Part shown: one piece after another, positions 52,968 through 63,226 of the stretch
Position numbering within the stretch: the stretch's first letter is position 1
How the letters are laid out: every line of letters begins with the position of its first letter
From: Roseobacter sp. CCS2
Lineage (GTDB): Bacteria; Pseudomonadota; Alphaproteobacteria; Rhodobacterales; Rhodobacteraceae
NCBI RefSeq assembly: GCF_000169435.1
Contig: NZ_AAYB01000005.1
Coordinates: 62,001 to 126,000 of the forward strand
Length of the DNA stretch: 64,000 bases
Reading direction: 5' to 3'
Translations under genes and position numbers: made by a program
The notes under the pieces: generated by a model
What the model was told of the DNA's origin: nothing
Databases searched by the model: none
The model's input: the letters and a program-made list of their open reading frames with translations, nothing else

Positions 52968-53620
52968 GCCGGGACCACGAAGCTTCCAATTGCCCACGTC
53001 AGATGCTCCCTAATGTTCAGATCTGGCGGTACATCAAAAACGGCCATCCTCCCGACTATCTGTGTTGGTTTGATAATGCGTTCTACCACATGATAACTGT
53101 CGCGGCTCTGATAGTCATCGATCAGGACGCGAACCGGTTTAACAGTGCGCATAACGACCGCGCAAAAGCATGCGACGCGGAAGCGACCATCTATCAGTAC
53201 GACATCCGGGTTTACAAAAGATGGATGATCCCAGACGGAAAGTGCATAGCGGTGATAGCTCTCAAAACCGGACCCGTCCCGTGGCTTTCCCCACTTGCCA
53301 ACCTTACCAATATCAACAGGAATGATTTCGTAACGACCTTGATATCCCAAGCTGCCGAGCGCGTCGTCCAATCCCTTTGCCCAGTCCGGATCGCTTTCGA
53401 CCGCAGTGACATGTCGGCCTAGCTTCAGCGCCTCCAGCGTAGACCCGCCGGACCCATATTCGAGGATGTACGATCCAGAACCGTAAGTCTTGCGCAGCAA
53501 TTCCGCTTCTTGCTGGGGCAGCGTGAGAACGATATCACTCGCTTTGACTGCGAGACCACCTCCGCGGTCTTTGCTGCCACCGTCGCGCATATGTTTAAAG
53601 TAGCTTCCAAGTGCTTTCAT
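52964..53620 (-). CDS. Methyltransferase-like protein, partner of the glycosyltransferase
   Basis: A 218-residue Rossmann-like protein. ILEYGSGGSTLEALKLGRHVTAVESDPDW (about 52-80) is a SAM-binding motif I/II pattern; the rest is less typical, with VWDHPSFVNPDVVLIDGRFR near residue 130. Probable small-molecule or glycan methyltransferase. ATG 53620 has GGAG 7 nt upstream. It overlaps the glycosyltransferase start by 4 nt, so the two are co-translated. Confidence 0.75.
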   Translation of the reverse strand: MKALGSYFKHMRDGGSKDRGGGLAVKASDIVLTLPQQEAELLRKTYGSGSYILEYGSGGSTLEALKLGRHVTAVESDPDWAKGLDDALGSLGYQGRYEIIPVDIGKVGKWGKPRDGSGFESYHRYALSVWDHPSFVNPDVVLIDGRFRVACFCAVVMRTVKPVRVLIDDYQSRDSYHVVERIIKPTQIVGRMAVFDVPPDLNIREHLTWAIGSFVVPA

Positions 53621-53660
53621 CAAAAATCTCCGAAACGAAATACCCAGTTTAATGCCTGCC

Positions 53661-54314
53661 TTAGTCTTTCAACTGCGTCGTGCGTAGATATGGCAGCACC
53701 TTTGTGAAATCGCCGAACTTTGCTTTCGCGTCATCGTCGCTAACAGTTGCGGGAATGATCACATCATCGCCCACGTTCCAGTTGGCTGGCATTGCAACGC
53801 CTTGACCGGCAGCAGTCTGCAAACCATCCAGCGCGCGCAGCACTTCGGCAAAGTTACGGCCAACGTTCATCGGATAGGTCATGGACAGCTTCAACTGTTT
53901 GTCGGGTCCAATGATAAATACGACACGTACCGTCGCACTGTCTGCGGGTGTGCGCCCATCGGGCAGATAGGCATCGGCAGGCAACATATCGAATGCTTTA
54001 GCGACTTTGAGGTCTTCATCTGCGATGATTGGGAAACCGGCCTTGGCATCGGCAAAGGTTTCAATATCGCCCTTCCATTTCTTGTGGTCCTCAACCCCAT
54101 CCACACTGATACCAATCACTTTGGTGCCGCGTTTTTCCCATTCATCGGCCAATTGTGCGACAGCACCAAATTCGGTCGTGCAGACCGGCGTAAAATCCTT
54201 GGGGTGCGAAAACAGGATCGCCCAGCTGTCACCGATCCAGTCGTGCAGTGAAATCGTGCCCTGATCGGTTTCGACCGTCAGATCAGGAATTGTATCGTTG
54301 ATGCGCAGACCCAT
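53661..54314 (-). CDS. 1-Cys peroxiredoxin (Prx6 type)
   Basis: A 217-residue AhpC/TSA protein that reduces H2O2 and alkyl hydroperoxides. The peroxidatic Cys45 is in HPKDFTPVCTTEFG. The long C-terminal extension with RVVFIIGPDKQLKLSMTYPMNVGRNFAEVLRALDGLQ, ending with NWNVGDDVIIP, marks the Prx6 group; no second conserved resolving Cys is seen. Divergent from the aldehyde dehydrogenase gene. Confidence 0.95.
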   Translation of the reverse strand: MGLRINDTIPDLTVETDQGTISLHDWIGDSWAILFSHPKDFTPVCTTEFGAVAQLADEWEKRGTKVIGISVDGVEDHKKWKGDIETFADAKAGFPIIADEDLKVAKAFDMLPADAYLPDGRTPADSATVRVVFIIGPDKQLKLSMTYPMNVGRNFAEVLRALDGLQTAAGQGVAMPANWNVGDDVIIPATVSDDDAKAKFGDFTKVLPYLRTTQLKD

Positions 54315-54437
54315 TTTGGTGCTCCTTATCGTGTGAGTTCATCTTTCAATATAGGGATGATGACAGGTCAACACCACATCCGCTTGCGGAAGATCAATTG
54401 CGATGCCACACAATACCGAAACCATGGGAGAACCGCG

Positions 54438-55877
54438 ATGATTGAGAGCCGCAATTTCTATATCAACGGAACATGGGTGCCGCCTGTTAAGGCGGATGAT
54501 TATCATGTGATTGATCCTTCGACCGAAGACGCATGCGCGGTCATTTCCCTTGGTGATCAGGCAGACACTGATGCCGCCGTTGCTGCCGCAACAGCCGCGT
54601 TTCCCGCATGGGCCGCGACCGACCCTGAAACGCGTGCGGGCTATGTTCGTGGGATCCTTGAACAATATGAAGCCCGGGTCGATGAAATGGCCAAGGCGAT
54701 CAGCATGGAAATGGGTGCACCGATTGATATGGCGCGCAGCAGTCAGGCGCCTTGTCTGCCATGGCATTTGAAAAATTCCTTGAAAGCCATGGAGCATATG
54801 GAATGGATCAGGCCACTTGGGGCCCATGCCCCCGATGATCGCATCGCGCTAGAGCCGATTGGCGTGGTTGGTCTGATCACGCCGTGGAACTGGCCGATGA
54901 ACCAAGTGACGCTCAAGGTGATCCCGGCCTTGCTGGCCGGTTGCACAATGGTGCTGAAACCGTCTGAGGAGGCACCACTGTCGTCGCTATTATTCGCTGA
55001 GTTTGTGCATGATGCTGGCGTGCCCGCCGGTGTTTTCAACCTTGTGAACGGCGATGGTGCAGGTGTCGGCAGTCAGTTGTCCCGCCATGAAGATGTGGCG
55101 ATGATCAGCTTCACCGGCTCGACCCGCGCAGGAAAGGCGATTTCTGCGGCGGCCGCTGAAACGCTTAAGCGGGTAACGTTGGAATTGGGCGGTAAGGGCG
55201 CCAATGTGATCTTTGCGGATGCCGATGAAAAGGCGGTCAAACGCGGTGTGCTGCATTGCATGAACAATTCGGGTCAGTCTTGTAATGCGCCAACCCGGAT
55301 GCTTGTTGAACGTTCTATTTATGACGAAACGGTCGAGGCTGCGGCAGAGATTGCCAGCAAGGTCGGTGTTGGCCCGTCGTCTGAGCCTGGTCGTCATATT
55401 GGCCCTGTCGTGAACAAAACGCAGTGGACCAAGATTCAGGACATGATTGAGGTCGGCATGAATGAAGGTGCCCGTCTGGTCGCGGGTGGACCCGGTTTGC
55501 CGGAGGGGATGAACAAGGGGTTTTTTGTACGTCCAACTGTCTTTGCCGATGTCACGAATGATATGGCGATAGCGCAGCAAGAAATTTTTGGCCCTGTCCT
55601 ATCGATTATTCCGTTTGAAGATGAAGCGGACGCTGTGAAGATCGCCAACGACACGCCCTATGGCCTGACTAATTATGTTCAAAGCCAAGACGGGGCCAAG
55701 CGTAACCGCATGGCCCGCGCGCTGCGTTCCGGCATGGTTGAGATGAATGGCAAAGGGCGCGGGGCCGGATCACCCTTTGGTGGTGTCAAAATGTCGGGCC
55801 GTGCCCGCGAAGGTGGCGTCTGGGGGATTGAGGAGTTCCTTGAGGTCAAAGCGATCTCTGGCTGGGGTGCCGAGTAG
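54438..55877 (+). CDS. NAD(P)+-dependent aldehyde dehydrogenase
   Basis: A 479-residue ALDH-superfamily enzyme. Motifs: ITPWNWPMNQVTLKVIPALLAGCTMVLKPSE, FTGSTRAGKAI, the general-base Glu in LELGGKGANVIF and the catalytic Cys in NNSGQSCNAPTRML. Substrate not predictable; oxidises an aldehyde to its acid. ATG 54438 follows GGGAGAA; the frame from 54333 has an unlikely extra N-terminus. The oxygenase/hydrolase pair follows. Confidence 0.93.
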   Translation: MIESRNFYINGTWVPPVKADDYHVIDPSTEDACAVISLGDQADTDAAVAAATAAFPAWAATDPETRAGYVRGILEQYEARVDEMAKAISMEMGAPIDMARSSQAPCLPWHLKNSLKAMEHMEWIRPLGAHAPDDRIALEPIGVVGLITPWNWPMNQVTLKVIPALLAGCTMVLKPSEEAPLSSLLFAEFVHDAGVPAGVFNLVNGDGAGVGSQLSRHEDVAMISFTGSTRAGKAISAAAAETLKRVTLELGGKGANVIFADADEKAVKRGVLHCMNNSGQSCNAPTRMLVERSIYDETVEAAAEIASKVGVGPSSEPGRHIGPVVNKTQWTKIQDMIEVGMNEGARLVAGGPGLPEGMNKGFFVRPTVFADVTNDMAIAQQEIFGPVLSIIPFEDEADAVKIANDTPYGLTNYVQSQDGAKRNRMARALRSGMVEMNGKGRGAGSPFGGVKMSGRAREGGVWGIEEFLEVKAISGWGAE

Positions 55878-55973
55878 CGTCATGTGCATGGGCGCACGAA
55901 ATAAGTGCGCTTGTTGCCCTTTAGTGCATCGCTGAAACCGCTATCTATCCCTGCAAAGGAATAGGAGAGCGAT

Positions 55974-56903
55974 ATGATCACGCAGATTAAAGGACTACAC
56001 CACGTTACCTCGCTGGCCAGTGACGCCCGTGAAAACAATGCTTTCTTCACAAACGTGCTTGGCCTGCGCCGTGTGAAAAAGACCGTCAACTTCGACGCGC
56101 CAGATGTTTATCACCTCTATTACGGTGATGAGGCCGGTTCGCCCGGCACCGTCGTGACGTACTTTCCCTTCCCCAATGCGGGACGCGGCGGAAAAGGTGT
56201 GGGCGAGGTGGGGCGCACAGCGTTCAGCATTCCCACAGGGTCTGCACAGGCTTGGCTGGACCGGTTTGCGACGTTTGAGGTGAGTGGCGTCAGCCAAGAT
56301 ACCCGCTTTGGCGAAAAGCGTGTGTTGTTTGATGGCCCTGATGGGGACCAATTTGCCCTTGTTGAAAGCGACGATGACCGAACCCCTTGGACCGGGAATG
56401 GCGTGAGCGAGGCGATGGGCATCCGTGGCTTCCACTCTGCCGATATGCGGCTGAAGGATGCGGGCGTCAGTGGTGAGCTGTTGCAGTTCATGGGTTATGA
56501 AAAGCTGGACCGTCAAGACAACGTGACCCGCTTCATCGTGCCCGGCGGCAATGACGCGAATACGATTGATATCGAAGAGCTGCCAACGGCTGGCCATGCA
56601 TCGCAAGGCGCGGGGTCTGTTCACCACATCGCGTTTGCGGTGGAAAACCGTGCGCGTCAGTTGGAGGTGCGCGAGGCGTTGCTAGATACCGGCTATCAGG
56701 TGACCCCGGTCATCGATCGCGACTATTTCTATGCGATCTATTTCCGCACACCCGGCGGCGTGCTGTTTGAGGTCGCGACGAACGAACCCGGCTTTAATCG
56801 TGATGAAGACACGGCACATCTGGGTGAGGCCCTGAAACTGCCCAGCCAGCACGAGCATTTGCGTGCCCGTCTGGAAGGCTTGTTACAGCCGCTAGGTGAC
56901 TAA
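55974..56903 (+). CDS. Ring-cleaving dioxygenase, MhqO-like (VOC family)
   Basis: A 309-residue two-module glyoxalase/dioxygenase protein. Module 1 starts IKGLHHVTSLASDARENNAFFTNVLGL; module 2 has SVHHIAFAVENRARQ; the third metal ligand lies in GGVLFEVATNEPGF. This is the plan of MhqO/MhqA, which open hydroquinone-type rings and help resist quinones. The next gene is an MhqD-like hydrolase one base away, the same pairing as in Bacillus subtilis. Confidence 0.85.
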   Translation: MITQIKGLHHVTSLASDARENNAFFTNVLGLRRVKKTVNFDAPDVYHLYYGDEAGSPGTVVTYFPFPNAGRGGKGVGEVGRTAFSIPTGSAQAWLDRFATFEVSGVSQDTRFGEKRVLFDGPDGDQFALVESDDDRTPWTGNGVSEAMGIRGFHSADMRLKDAGVSGELLQFMGYEKLDRQDNVTRFIVPGGNDANTIDIEELPTAGHASQGAGSVHHIAFAVENRARQLEVREALLDTGYQVTPVIDRDYFYAIYFRTPGGVLFEVATNEPGFNRDEDTAHLGEALKLPSQHEHLRARLEGLLQPLGD

Positions 56904-56904
56904 C

Positions 56905-57501
56905 ATGGCTTATGTTGCGAAACGCACGGAGGGAACAGCGGGTCAACCGCTGTTCCTGACCTTCCACGGAACCGGCGGCGATGAAACCCAGTTTCATGGC
57001 TTTGCCGAACAGCTAATGCCGGGTGCGCATGTGATGTCGCCGCGTGGGGATGTGTCAGAACACGGCGCGCTGCGGTATTTCCGGCGGACGGATGAAGGTG
57101 TCTATGACATGAAAGACTTGGCTTTGCGGACAGCGGCCATGGCTGGGTTCATAGAGACTGAGAAAGACTCTTGCGAACAGTCAAAGACAATTGGCCTTGG
57201 CTATTCGAATGGTGCGAACATTCTGGCGGCGGTCGCGCTGCAGCGGCCCGATCTGATTGATGACCTGATCCTGATGCACCCGCTGATCCCATGGTCGCCT
57301 GATGCACAACCCGGATTGGCAGGGCGGCGCATCCTGATCACCGCAGGAGAGCGTGATCCAATTTGTCCAGCGCCGCTGACGCAATCACTAGCTGACTATC
57401 TGTCAGCACAAGGGGCAGATGTATCGGTGCATTGGCATCCGGGTGGGCACGAGATTGCACAGTCAGAGATTGATGCCATTGCGGCATTTGTCAAAGCCTA
57501 G
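56905..57501 (+). CDS. Alpha/beta hydrolase, MhqD-like (phospholipase/carboxylesterase family)
   Basis: A 198-residue serine hydrolase. LFLTFHGTGGDE forms the oxyanion region; the nucleophile is in GYSNGANIL, the acid in ITAGERDPICP and the His in HPGGHEIAQSE. It starts one base after the dioxygenase stop. I use ATG 56905; a GTG at 56896 is also in frame. Probably processes ring-cleavage products or esters. Ends in a 4-nt convergent overlap with the next gene. Confidence 0.87.
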   Translation: MAYVAKRTEGTAGQPLFLTFHGTGGDETQFHGFAEQLMPGAHVMSPRGDVSEHGALRYFRRTDEGVYDMKDLALRTAAMAGFIETEKDSCEQSKTIGLGYSNGANILAAVALQRPDLIDDLILMHPLIPWSPDAQPGLAGRRILITAGERDPICPAPLTQSLADYLSAQGADVSVHWHPGGHEIAQSEIDAIAAFVKA

Positions 57502-58142
57502 AAAGGACATTTTGCTGTAATCCGGATGCCTTGCCCGCCGTCAGGATGCCGGAACTGCAAAGTCTCAGAATGCAGCATAAGGCGCGGGTGGTCCCGCGCC
57601 TTGCCTTCCGCATAAAACGGGTCGCCCAAAATCGGATGGCCAAGTGCCAGCATATGCACGCGCAACTGATGTGACCGCCCGGTGCGAGGCATCAGGCGCA
57701 CCCGCGTTTCGCCATCCTTGGCGCGGACCACACGCCAATCTGTTACGGCTTGCTTGCCGTTTTCATGATCCACCATTTGGCGGGGGCGGTTTGGCCAGTC
57801 TACGATCAGTGGCAGATCGACTGTCCCGGTCTTTTCGGTCATTTCGCCCCAGACGCGCGCAACATAGGTTTTCTTGGTCTGTCGTTTTTCGAACTGTAAC
57901 CCAAGGTGGCGCTGGGCATGGGGGGTCAGGGCAAAGATCATCACGCCGGATGTGTCCCGGTCCAACCGATGCACCAACAGCGCCATCGGAAAGGCCGCTT
58001 GCACGCGTGCCAACAGGCAATCGGCCAGATGTTCGCCTTTACCCGGCACAGACAGCAGACCGCTGGGCTTATCGACCAAAAGCACCTGATGATCGTCATG
58101 CAGGATGACAAGCGGGTCTTGCGGCGGGTTGTAGTCGCTCAC
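57498..58142 (-). CDS. RluA-family RNA pseudouridine synthase
   Basis: A 214-residue enzyme that isomerises uridine in RNA. Catalytic Asp in VHRLDRDTSGVMIFAL (about 58-73) and the RluA/C motif RTGRSHQLRVHMLALGHPILGDPFY. No S4 domain, so it is the short RluA-like type; the target position is unknown. It overlaps the upstream YggS homologue by 4 nt. Confidence 0.9.
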   Translation of the reverse strand: MSDYNPPQDPLVILHDDHQVLLVDKPSGLLSVPGKGEHLADCLLARVQAAFPMALLVHRLDRDTSGVMIFALTPHAQRHLGLQFEKRQTKKTYVARVWGEMTEKTGTVDLPLIVDWPNRPRQMVDHENGKQAVTDWRVVRAKDGETRVRLMPRTGRSHQLRVHMLALGHPILGDPFYAEGKARDHPRLMLHSETLQFRHPDGGQGIRITAKCPF

Positions 58143-58792
58143 CCGTAAACGCGCTCACCAAAAATGGCAGATCCGACGCGGATATGTGTGGCCCCCAAGG
58201 CAATGGCGCTTTCAAAGTCGCTGCTCATGCCCATCGATAGGTCGGTCAGGTCATTGCGCGCTGCGATTTTGGCCAGCAATGCGAAATGCAGTGATGGTTC
58301 TTCGTCAACGGGGGGAATACACATCAACCCTTTTAGCGGTAGATCAAGCGCGCGGACCTCAGCAATAAAGGCATCGGCCTCAGCCGGTAGAACACCGGCC
58401 TTTTGCTGTTCTTCACCGGTATTCACCTGAATAAACAAATCCGGGCAAGAGCCAAGGTCTTGTGCATGACGTGCGATTGTATTGGCCAGTTTGGGGCGAT
58501 CAACCGTATGGATGGCATCAGCCAGCTGCATGGCTTGCTTGGTCTTGTTAGTTTGCAGGGGGCCAATCAGGTGAAGCTTGATACCGGTATAGTGTTCACG
58601 AAATTCAGGCCATTTGCCTGCTGCCTCTTGCACTTTGTTTTCGCCAAAGATGCGGTGGCCTTCGTCCAGCACTGCTTTAACACGTGCGTCTGGCTGTACT
58701 TTGGACACCGCGATGAGAGACAGTTCATGCATTGACCGACCGGCTTTTTCGGCAGCCTTGGACATGCGGGCGGTGATTTCGGATAGGGACAT
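58139..58792 (-). CDS. YggS-family PLP homeostasis protein
   Basis: A 217-residue TIM-barrel PLP-binding protein that helps keep PLP and amino-acid pools balanced; no catalysis known. The PLP lysine is in LSLIAVSKVQPDARV; other marks are GENKVQEAAGKWPE, HLIGPLQTNKTKQA and LSMGMSSDFESAIALGATHIRVGSAIFGER. I use the Met at 58792 (Shine-Dalgarno AAAGGAGG); the frame from 58825 is longer but has no signal. Confidence 0.95.
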   Translation of the reverse strand: MSLSEITARMSKAAEKAGRSMHELSLIAVSKVQPDARVKAVLDEGHRIFGENKVQEAAGKWPEFREHYTGIKLHLIGPLQTNKTKQAMQLADAIHTVDRPKLANTIARHAQDLGSCPDLFIQVNTGEEQQKAGVLPAEADAFIAEVRALDLPLKGLMCIPPVDEEPSLHFALLAKIAARNDLTDLSMGMSSDFESAIALGATHIRVGSAIFGERVYG

Positions 58793-58837
58793 AAGCGCCT
58801 CCTTTTCACCGTTTATGTGCAACATGGATGCGCAAAA

Positions 58838-58868
58838 GAAAAGAGCGGACGAAAACGCCCGCTCTTTC
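58838..58868 (-). terminator. Intrinsic terminator of the porin gene
   Basis: AAAGAGCGG / CCGCTCTTT stem with inner near-pairs, followed on the minus strand by TTTTCTTTT; 22 nt past the porin stop. Confidence 0.8.
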
Positions 58869-58889
58869 AGCTTAATTCACGTAGGTGAA

Positions 58890-59858
58890 TTAGAACTTAA
58901 CTTTGATACCCATATCAGCAACGGTGTTGCTGTCGTCGTCGAGGATTGGGCTGTCCACCTGGCCGATACCACCGGCAAGCGTCACACCGCCACCGAGGTC
59001 GTACTCAATACCGACACCGAAGTCGACTTCGTCTTCGTCAAGGTCGGTCGCACCGATTGTCCCGACGATGGTCAAAGCACCCACTGGATATGCTACAGAT
59101 GCACCGTAGCCGGAGATCGAATCTGCGTCGATGGCAGGATTGGCGTCGAAGTCATCGCTTGATGCATTGTGGAAGAACAGGTCGATATCAGCACCGCCAG
59201 CAGTCAAAGAACCACCGATGGCAAATGTCTCAACATCGGAGTTACCCAAAGGACCCACTTCATCGTTTGTGAAGCTGACGCCAACTGAGAATGTTCCGGC
59301 ATCGTAGCCTGCTGCAACACCATAGTCTTCGGATGCTTCGTCACCGTTTTCGCTCATGTCGGCAGAGGCAGCAACGGTAATTGCACCGAACTCGCCTTTG
59401 ACAAGAATGTTCTGGCTATTGTTGTCGAAGAATGTTTCTGCAGTATCGTCAATGCCGATACCGTCAAAACCAACATCGCTCAGAGTGCCAACAACATTGT
59501 CGTCAGCAGCACCAGGTTCACCGATAGTCACTGTAATGCCACCAGCAGATACGTAGAATTCTTCGTCAGTGATCAAGGCGCCATCTTTAGAGTCAAGGTT
59601 ACCATCTTCGATTGAAGAACCCGTGTCGATATCAAGATCGAAAGACGCACCAACTTCCAGACCACCATCTGTAGTGGTCTTGCCGGCAACGCCAAAATCA
59701 AGCTCAACAAACTGTGTTGTTTCTTCATCAGCATCTTCAACATATTTCAGACCGGCAACAGCTTCACCGGAGATTGTGATTGAAGCGCCGTGGCCTTCCG
59801 CAGCGGCGAAGCCTGCTGTGAAGACGAGTGCAGTCGTAGCAAGAAGCACTTTTTTCAT
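58890..59858 (-). CDS. Outer-membrane porin
   Basis: A 322-residue trimeric-type porin. Signal peptide MKKVLLATTALVFTAGFAAA; the mature protein starts EGHGASITISGEAVAGLKYVED like Rhodobacter porins and ends in KVKF, the C-terminal Phe needed for BAM recognition. Many short alternating strands with Gly/Asp turns; strongly acidic. Diffusion channel for small solutes. Good Shine-Dalgarno (GAGGG) and its own terminator, so a single-gene, highly expressed unit. Confidence 0.92.
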   Translation of the reverse strand: MKKVLLATTALVFTAGFAAAEGHGASITISGEAVAGLKYVEDADEETTQFVELDFGVAGKTTTDGGLEVGASFDLDIDTGSSIEDGNLDSKDGALITDEEFYVSAGGITVTIGEPGAADDNVVGTLSDVGFDGIGIDDTAETFFDNNSQNILVKGEFGAITVAASADMSENGDEASEDYGVAAGYDAGTFSVGVSFTNDEVGPLGNSDVETFAIGGSLTAGGADIDLFFHNASSDDFDANPAIDADSISGYGASVAYPVGALTIVGTIGATDLDEDEVDFGVGIEYDLGGGVTLAGGIGQVDSPILDDDSNTVADMGIKVKF

Positions 59859-60206
59859 GGTTTAATTCCCTCGTAGGTAGTTACATTTTACTCAACTGGG
59901 ATCCACCCAAATTGATTGCGGATGTTGTCTGCCCCTTATTATCCGATTGCAAGTTACACAGACGGGTAGACTGCACAGCACTAAATTATGATGCAACTTT
60001 GCCACATCAGTATCAGGCGCTGTATTCGTATCCCAAGGGGAAAATTGTCTTGTGGCAGAAAAGCCGTGTTGTTAAGCACAACAGACCCCGCAGACTGTAT
60101 GAACAGCAAAACCACACGATTGTTTTTGTTTTTATATACGTAGTGGGTCTGTCGGCTTGCAGCGACACGGTGCCGTCAGTAACTCAGGTCGCGATAGGAT
60201 GAATGG
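59859..60206. other. Control region between porin and DUF3576 gene
   Basis: 348 nt of AT-rich sequence between divergent genes. A plus-strand frame (59912-60202, 96 codons) has no Shine-Dalgarno and no protein-like features, and I do not accept it. The length suggests porin regulation (transcription factor or sRNA sites), but no motif is clear. Confidence 0.5.
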
Positions 60207-60605
60207 ATGGCTATGCTCCTTACGAAACGTGCTTTTTTATCTGTTGCATTGATTGGAGCTTTGGTCGCTTGCGGCAGCGGCACACCGCCAACCCCCCGCG
60301 GGGCGGAAAGCGTGGCTGTGAACCGCTATCTGTGGGCGGCATCCCTTGATGTGCTAAGCTTCCTGCCAGTGCAAACAGCGGATCCTTTTACAGGTGTGAT
60401 TACCACGGGCTTTGGGACGCCCCCGGGCAGTGGCCGTGCTTATCGTGCCACCGTGCAGGTGAAAGACCCTGCGATGGATGCCCGCTCGCTCAACGTTAGT
60501 TTGCTGACCCGTAACGGCCCGGTCGCCGTTGAAACCGAACGTGCCGTGACCGACGCAATCCTAGCACGTGCCCGCCAGTTACGGATTGCCGACGGCGCAC
60601 TATAG
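60207..60605 (+). CDS. DUF3576 lipoprotein
   Basis: A 132-residue lipoprotein: signal with lipobox LVAC near residue 22, then a compact domain with RYLWAASLDVLSFLPVQTADPFTGVITTGFG, the DUF3576 mark. Conserved next to leuS in alphaproteobacteria; proposed envelope role but no known function. Followed by a terminator and leuS. Confidence 0.88.
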   Translation: MAMLLTKRAFLSVALIGALVACGSGTPPTPRGAESVAVNRYLWAASLDVLSFLPVQTADPFTGVITTGFGTPPGSGRAYRATVQVKDPAMDARSLNVSLLTRNGPVAVETERAVTDAILARARQLRIADGAL

Positions 60606-60634
60606 CCATCGGCACCAAGCCCGATTATGAATAG

Positions 60635-60667
60635 CGCCGGGCCCACTGCCCGGCGTTTTGCTTTTTT
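60635..60667 (+). terminator. Intrinsic terminator after the DUF3576 gene
   Basis: Perfect 8-bp stem CGCCGGGC / GCCCGGCG, 5-nt loop, then TTTTGCTTTTTT. It lies 15 nt before the leuS start, so it may also attenuate leuS. Confidence 0.85.
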
Positions 60668-60682
60668 CGAAAGACCGATAAG

Positions 60683-63226
60683 ATGACGACTTACTCTCCC
60701 GCCGAAATCGAGGCGAAATGGCAAGATGCATGGGCTGATGCCCAGACCTTTAAGGCGGAACGCAGCGCTGATAAGCCCAAGTATTACGTGCTTGAGATGT
60801 TTCCCTATCCGTCCGGCCGCATCCATATGGGCCATGTGCGCAACTACACCATGGGCGACGTGATTGCGCGCTATAAGCTGGCGACCGGTCACAATATCCT
60901 GCACCCAATGGGTTGGGATGCGTTCGGGATGCCAGCCGAAAATGCGGCGATGGCATCGGGGGGTCACCCCAAGGATTGGACCTATAGCAACATCGCCGAC
61001 ATGAAGGCGCAGATGAAGCCGCTGGGCCTGTCGATTGACTGGTCACGCGAATTCGCGACTTGTGATCCCAAATACTATGGCCAGCAACAGGCCCTGTTCA
61101 TTGATTTCCTGTCCAAGGGCCTGATTTACCGTAAGAAAGCGGTCGTGAACTGGGACCCGGTCGATATGACCGTGCTGGCCAATGAGCAGGTGATTGACGG
61201 CAAGGGCTGGCGATCCGGGGCCGAGGTTGAACGGCGCGAACTGGTGCAATGGTTCTTCAAAATCAGCGATTATTCCGAAGAATTGCTGAGTGCAATTGAC
61301 GGGCTGGACAATTGGCCCGCCAAGGTGAAACTGATGCAGGCGAACTGGATCGGTAAGTCGCGCGGATTGCAGTTTGCTTTTCAGCGTACCAACGGTGGCG
61401 AGATTGAGGTTTATACAACCCGACCCGACACGCTGTTGGGGGCGTCCTTTGTGGGTATTTCCCCGGATCATCCGCTGGCCAAGAAATTGGAAGCGAAAGA
61501 CGACACTGTTGCGGCCTTCTGCGCTGAATGCCGCAAGGGTGGGACAACCGCCGAAGCGATTGAGAAGGCTGATAAGCTGGGTCATGACACTGGTCTGACA
61601 GTAAAACACCCGTTGAAGGGGCAGCCTGATCTGCCGGTTTACATCACGAACTTTATCCTGATGGACTATGGCACTGGGGCGATCTTTGGCTGCCCTGCGC
61701 ATGACCAGCGCGATCTGGATTTTGCGCGCAAATATGACCTGCCTGTGATTAGCACATATGCCCCCGTCAATGACGAAGGCATTAAGATGCCAGAGGATGG
61801 CGGTGACGCTTACGTCCCGCCCAAGTCTGAAAAAGTGATCTACATCCGCGGCTTTGCAGGTGAAACCGAGCAAACGGGCGACGAAGGCATCGCCACCGCG
61901 ATTGCGTTCTGCGAGGCCAATGGTATTGGCAATGGCGTTACCAAATTTCGCCTGCGCGACTGGGGCCTGAGTCGTCAGCGTTATTGGGGCTGTCCGATCC
62001 CCGTTGTGCATTGTGACGACTGCGGTGTGGTGCCTGAAAAGAAAGAAAACCTGCCGGTTGAGCTGCCTTATGACGTGAGCTTCGACACCCCCGGCAACCC
62101 ACTGGACCGTCATCCGACGTGGCGTGACTGCGCCTGCCCATCTTGCGGTAAGCCAGCGCAGCGTGAGACCGACACGATGGATACGTTTGTGGATTCGTCA
62201 TGGTATTTTGCTCGCTTCACGTCGCCTGACGCCGACACACCGACAAATCTGGAAGATGCCTCTTATTGGATGAACGTCGACCAGTATATTGGCGGGATCG
62301 AACATGCGATTCTGCACCTGCTCTACAGCCGCTTCTTTGCCCGCGCGATGCAAATGACAGGCCACCTGCCGCAAGGTACCGAAGAGCCGTTTAATGCACT
62401 GTTCACGCAAGGCATGGTAACACATGAGATTTATCAAACGACTGATGAAAAGGGCCGTCCGGTTTACCACCTGCCAGAGGATGTCACTGATGGAAAGCTG
62501 GCGGATGGGACCGAGGTGCAGATCGTGCCTTCGGCCAAAATGTCAAAATCCAAAAAGAATGTCGTTGATCCCGATGATATCCTCGCCAAATACGGTGCCG
62601 ACACCGCCCGTTGGTTCGTCCTGTCTGACAGCCCGCCCGAACGGGACGTGGAGTGGACAGCCTCTGGCGCTGAGGCGACGTTCAAGCACCTGAACCGTGT
62701 GCATCGCGTGGCGACCGATATTGCCGCCATGGATGAAGACACAAGCACGGATGATGAAGACCTGCTGCGCGCGATGCATAAGGCGATCCATGACGTGACC
62801 ATGGGGGTCGAGACGTTTGGTTTTAATGCCGCGATTGCAAAGCTTTATGCTTTTACCAATGTGCTGGCGAAATCCAAAGCAGGTGGATCGGCCAAGCGGC
62901 AGGCGGCTAAGGTTCTGGCGCAGTTGATGTCCCCCATGACCCCGCACTTGTCCGAAGAAATCTGGTCTATGCTGGGCGGTGAGGGCCTGATCGCGAATGC
63001 GCCGTGGCCAGTTGCGGATGAGGCGATGCTGGTGGAAGACACAGTGACCATGCCGATCCAGATCAACGGCAAACGGCGCGCCGAAATTCAGGTGGCCGCC
63101 GATGCATCGAAAGATGCGGTTGAAAAGATGGCGATGGATTTGGAGGTCGTGCAAACCGCCCTTGGCGGTGCGGCACCCAAAAAGCTGATCGTCGTCCCCG
63201 GACGGATTGTGAACATTGTCATCTAA
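60683..63226 (+). CDS. leuS: Leucyl-tRNA synthetase
   Basis: An 847-residue class I synthetase that charges tRNA-Leu, with proofreading. HIGH-type motif in [15 protein letters not shown] (about 38), CP1 editing domain with [22 protein letters not shown], and KMSKS in [14 protein letters not shown] (about 620). Full length. lptE overlaps its 3' end. Confidence 0.98.
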   Translation: MTTYSPAEIEAKWQDAWADAQTFKAERSADKPKYYVLEMFPYPSGRIHMGHVRNYTMGDVIARYKLATGHNILHPMGWDAFGMPAENAAMASGGHPKDWTYSNIADMKAQMKPLGLSIDWSREFATCDPKYYGQQQALFIDFLSKGLIYRKKAVVNWDPVDMTVLANEQVIDGKGWRSGAEVERRELVQWFFKISDYSEELLSAIDGLDNWPAKVKLMQANWIGKSRGLQFAFQRTNGGEIEVYTTRPDTLLGASFVGISPDHPLAKKLEAKDDTVAAFCAECRKGGTTAEAIEKADKLGHDTGLTVKHPLKGQPDLPVYITNFILMDYGTGAIFGCPAHDQRDLDFARKYDLPVISTYAPVNDEGIKMPEDGGDAYVPPKSEKVIYIRGFAGETEQTGDEGIATAIAFCEANGIGNGVTKFRLRDWGLSRQRYWGCPIPVVHCDDCGVVPEKKENLPVELPYDVSFDTPGNPLDRHPTWRDCACPSCGKPAQRETDTMDTFVDSSWYFARFTSPDADTPTNLEDASYWMNVDQYIGGIEHAILHLLYSRFFARAMQMTGHLPQGTEEPFNALFTQGMVTHEIYQTTDEKGRPVYHLPEDVTDGKLADGTEVQIVPSAKMSKSKKNVVDPDDILAKYGADTARWFVLSDSPPERDVEWTASGAEATFKHLNRVHRVATDIAAMDEDTSTDDEDLLRAMHKAIHDVTMGVETFGFNAAIAKLYAFTNVLAKSKAGGSAKRQAAKVLAQLMSPMTPHLSEEIWSMLGGEGLIANAPWPVADEAMLVEDTVTMPIQINGKRRAEIQVAADASKDAVEKMAMDLEVVQTALGGAAPKKLIVVPGRIVNIVI

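Noticed and set aside
52949..53422. 157-codon plus-strand frame
   Set aside because: Mirror of the methyltransferase-like gene, whose SAM motif and coupling make it the real one.
55892..55910. Hairpin GCGCAC/GTGCGC after the aldehyde dehydrogenase gene
   Set aside because: Stem is only 6 bp and no T-run follows, so I do not call a terminator.
59912..60202. 96-codon plus-strand frame in the porin control region
   Set aside because: No ribosome site, no recognisable domain; region is better explained as porin regulation.
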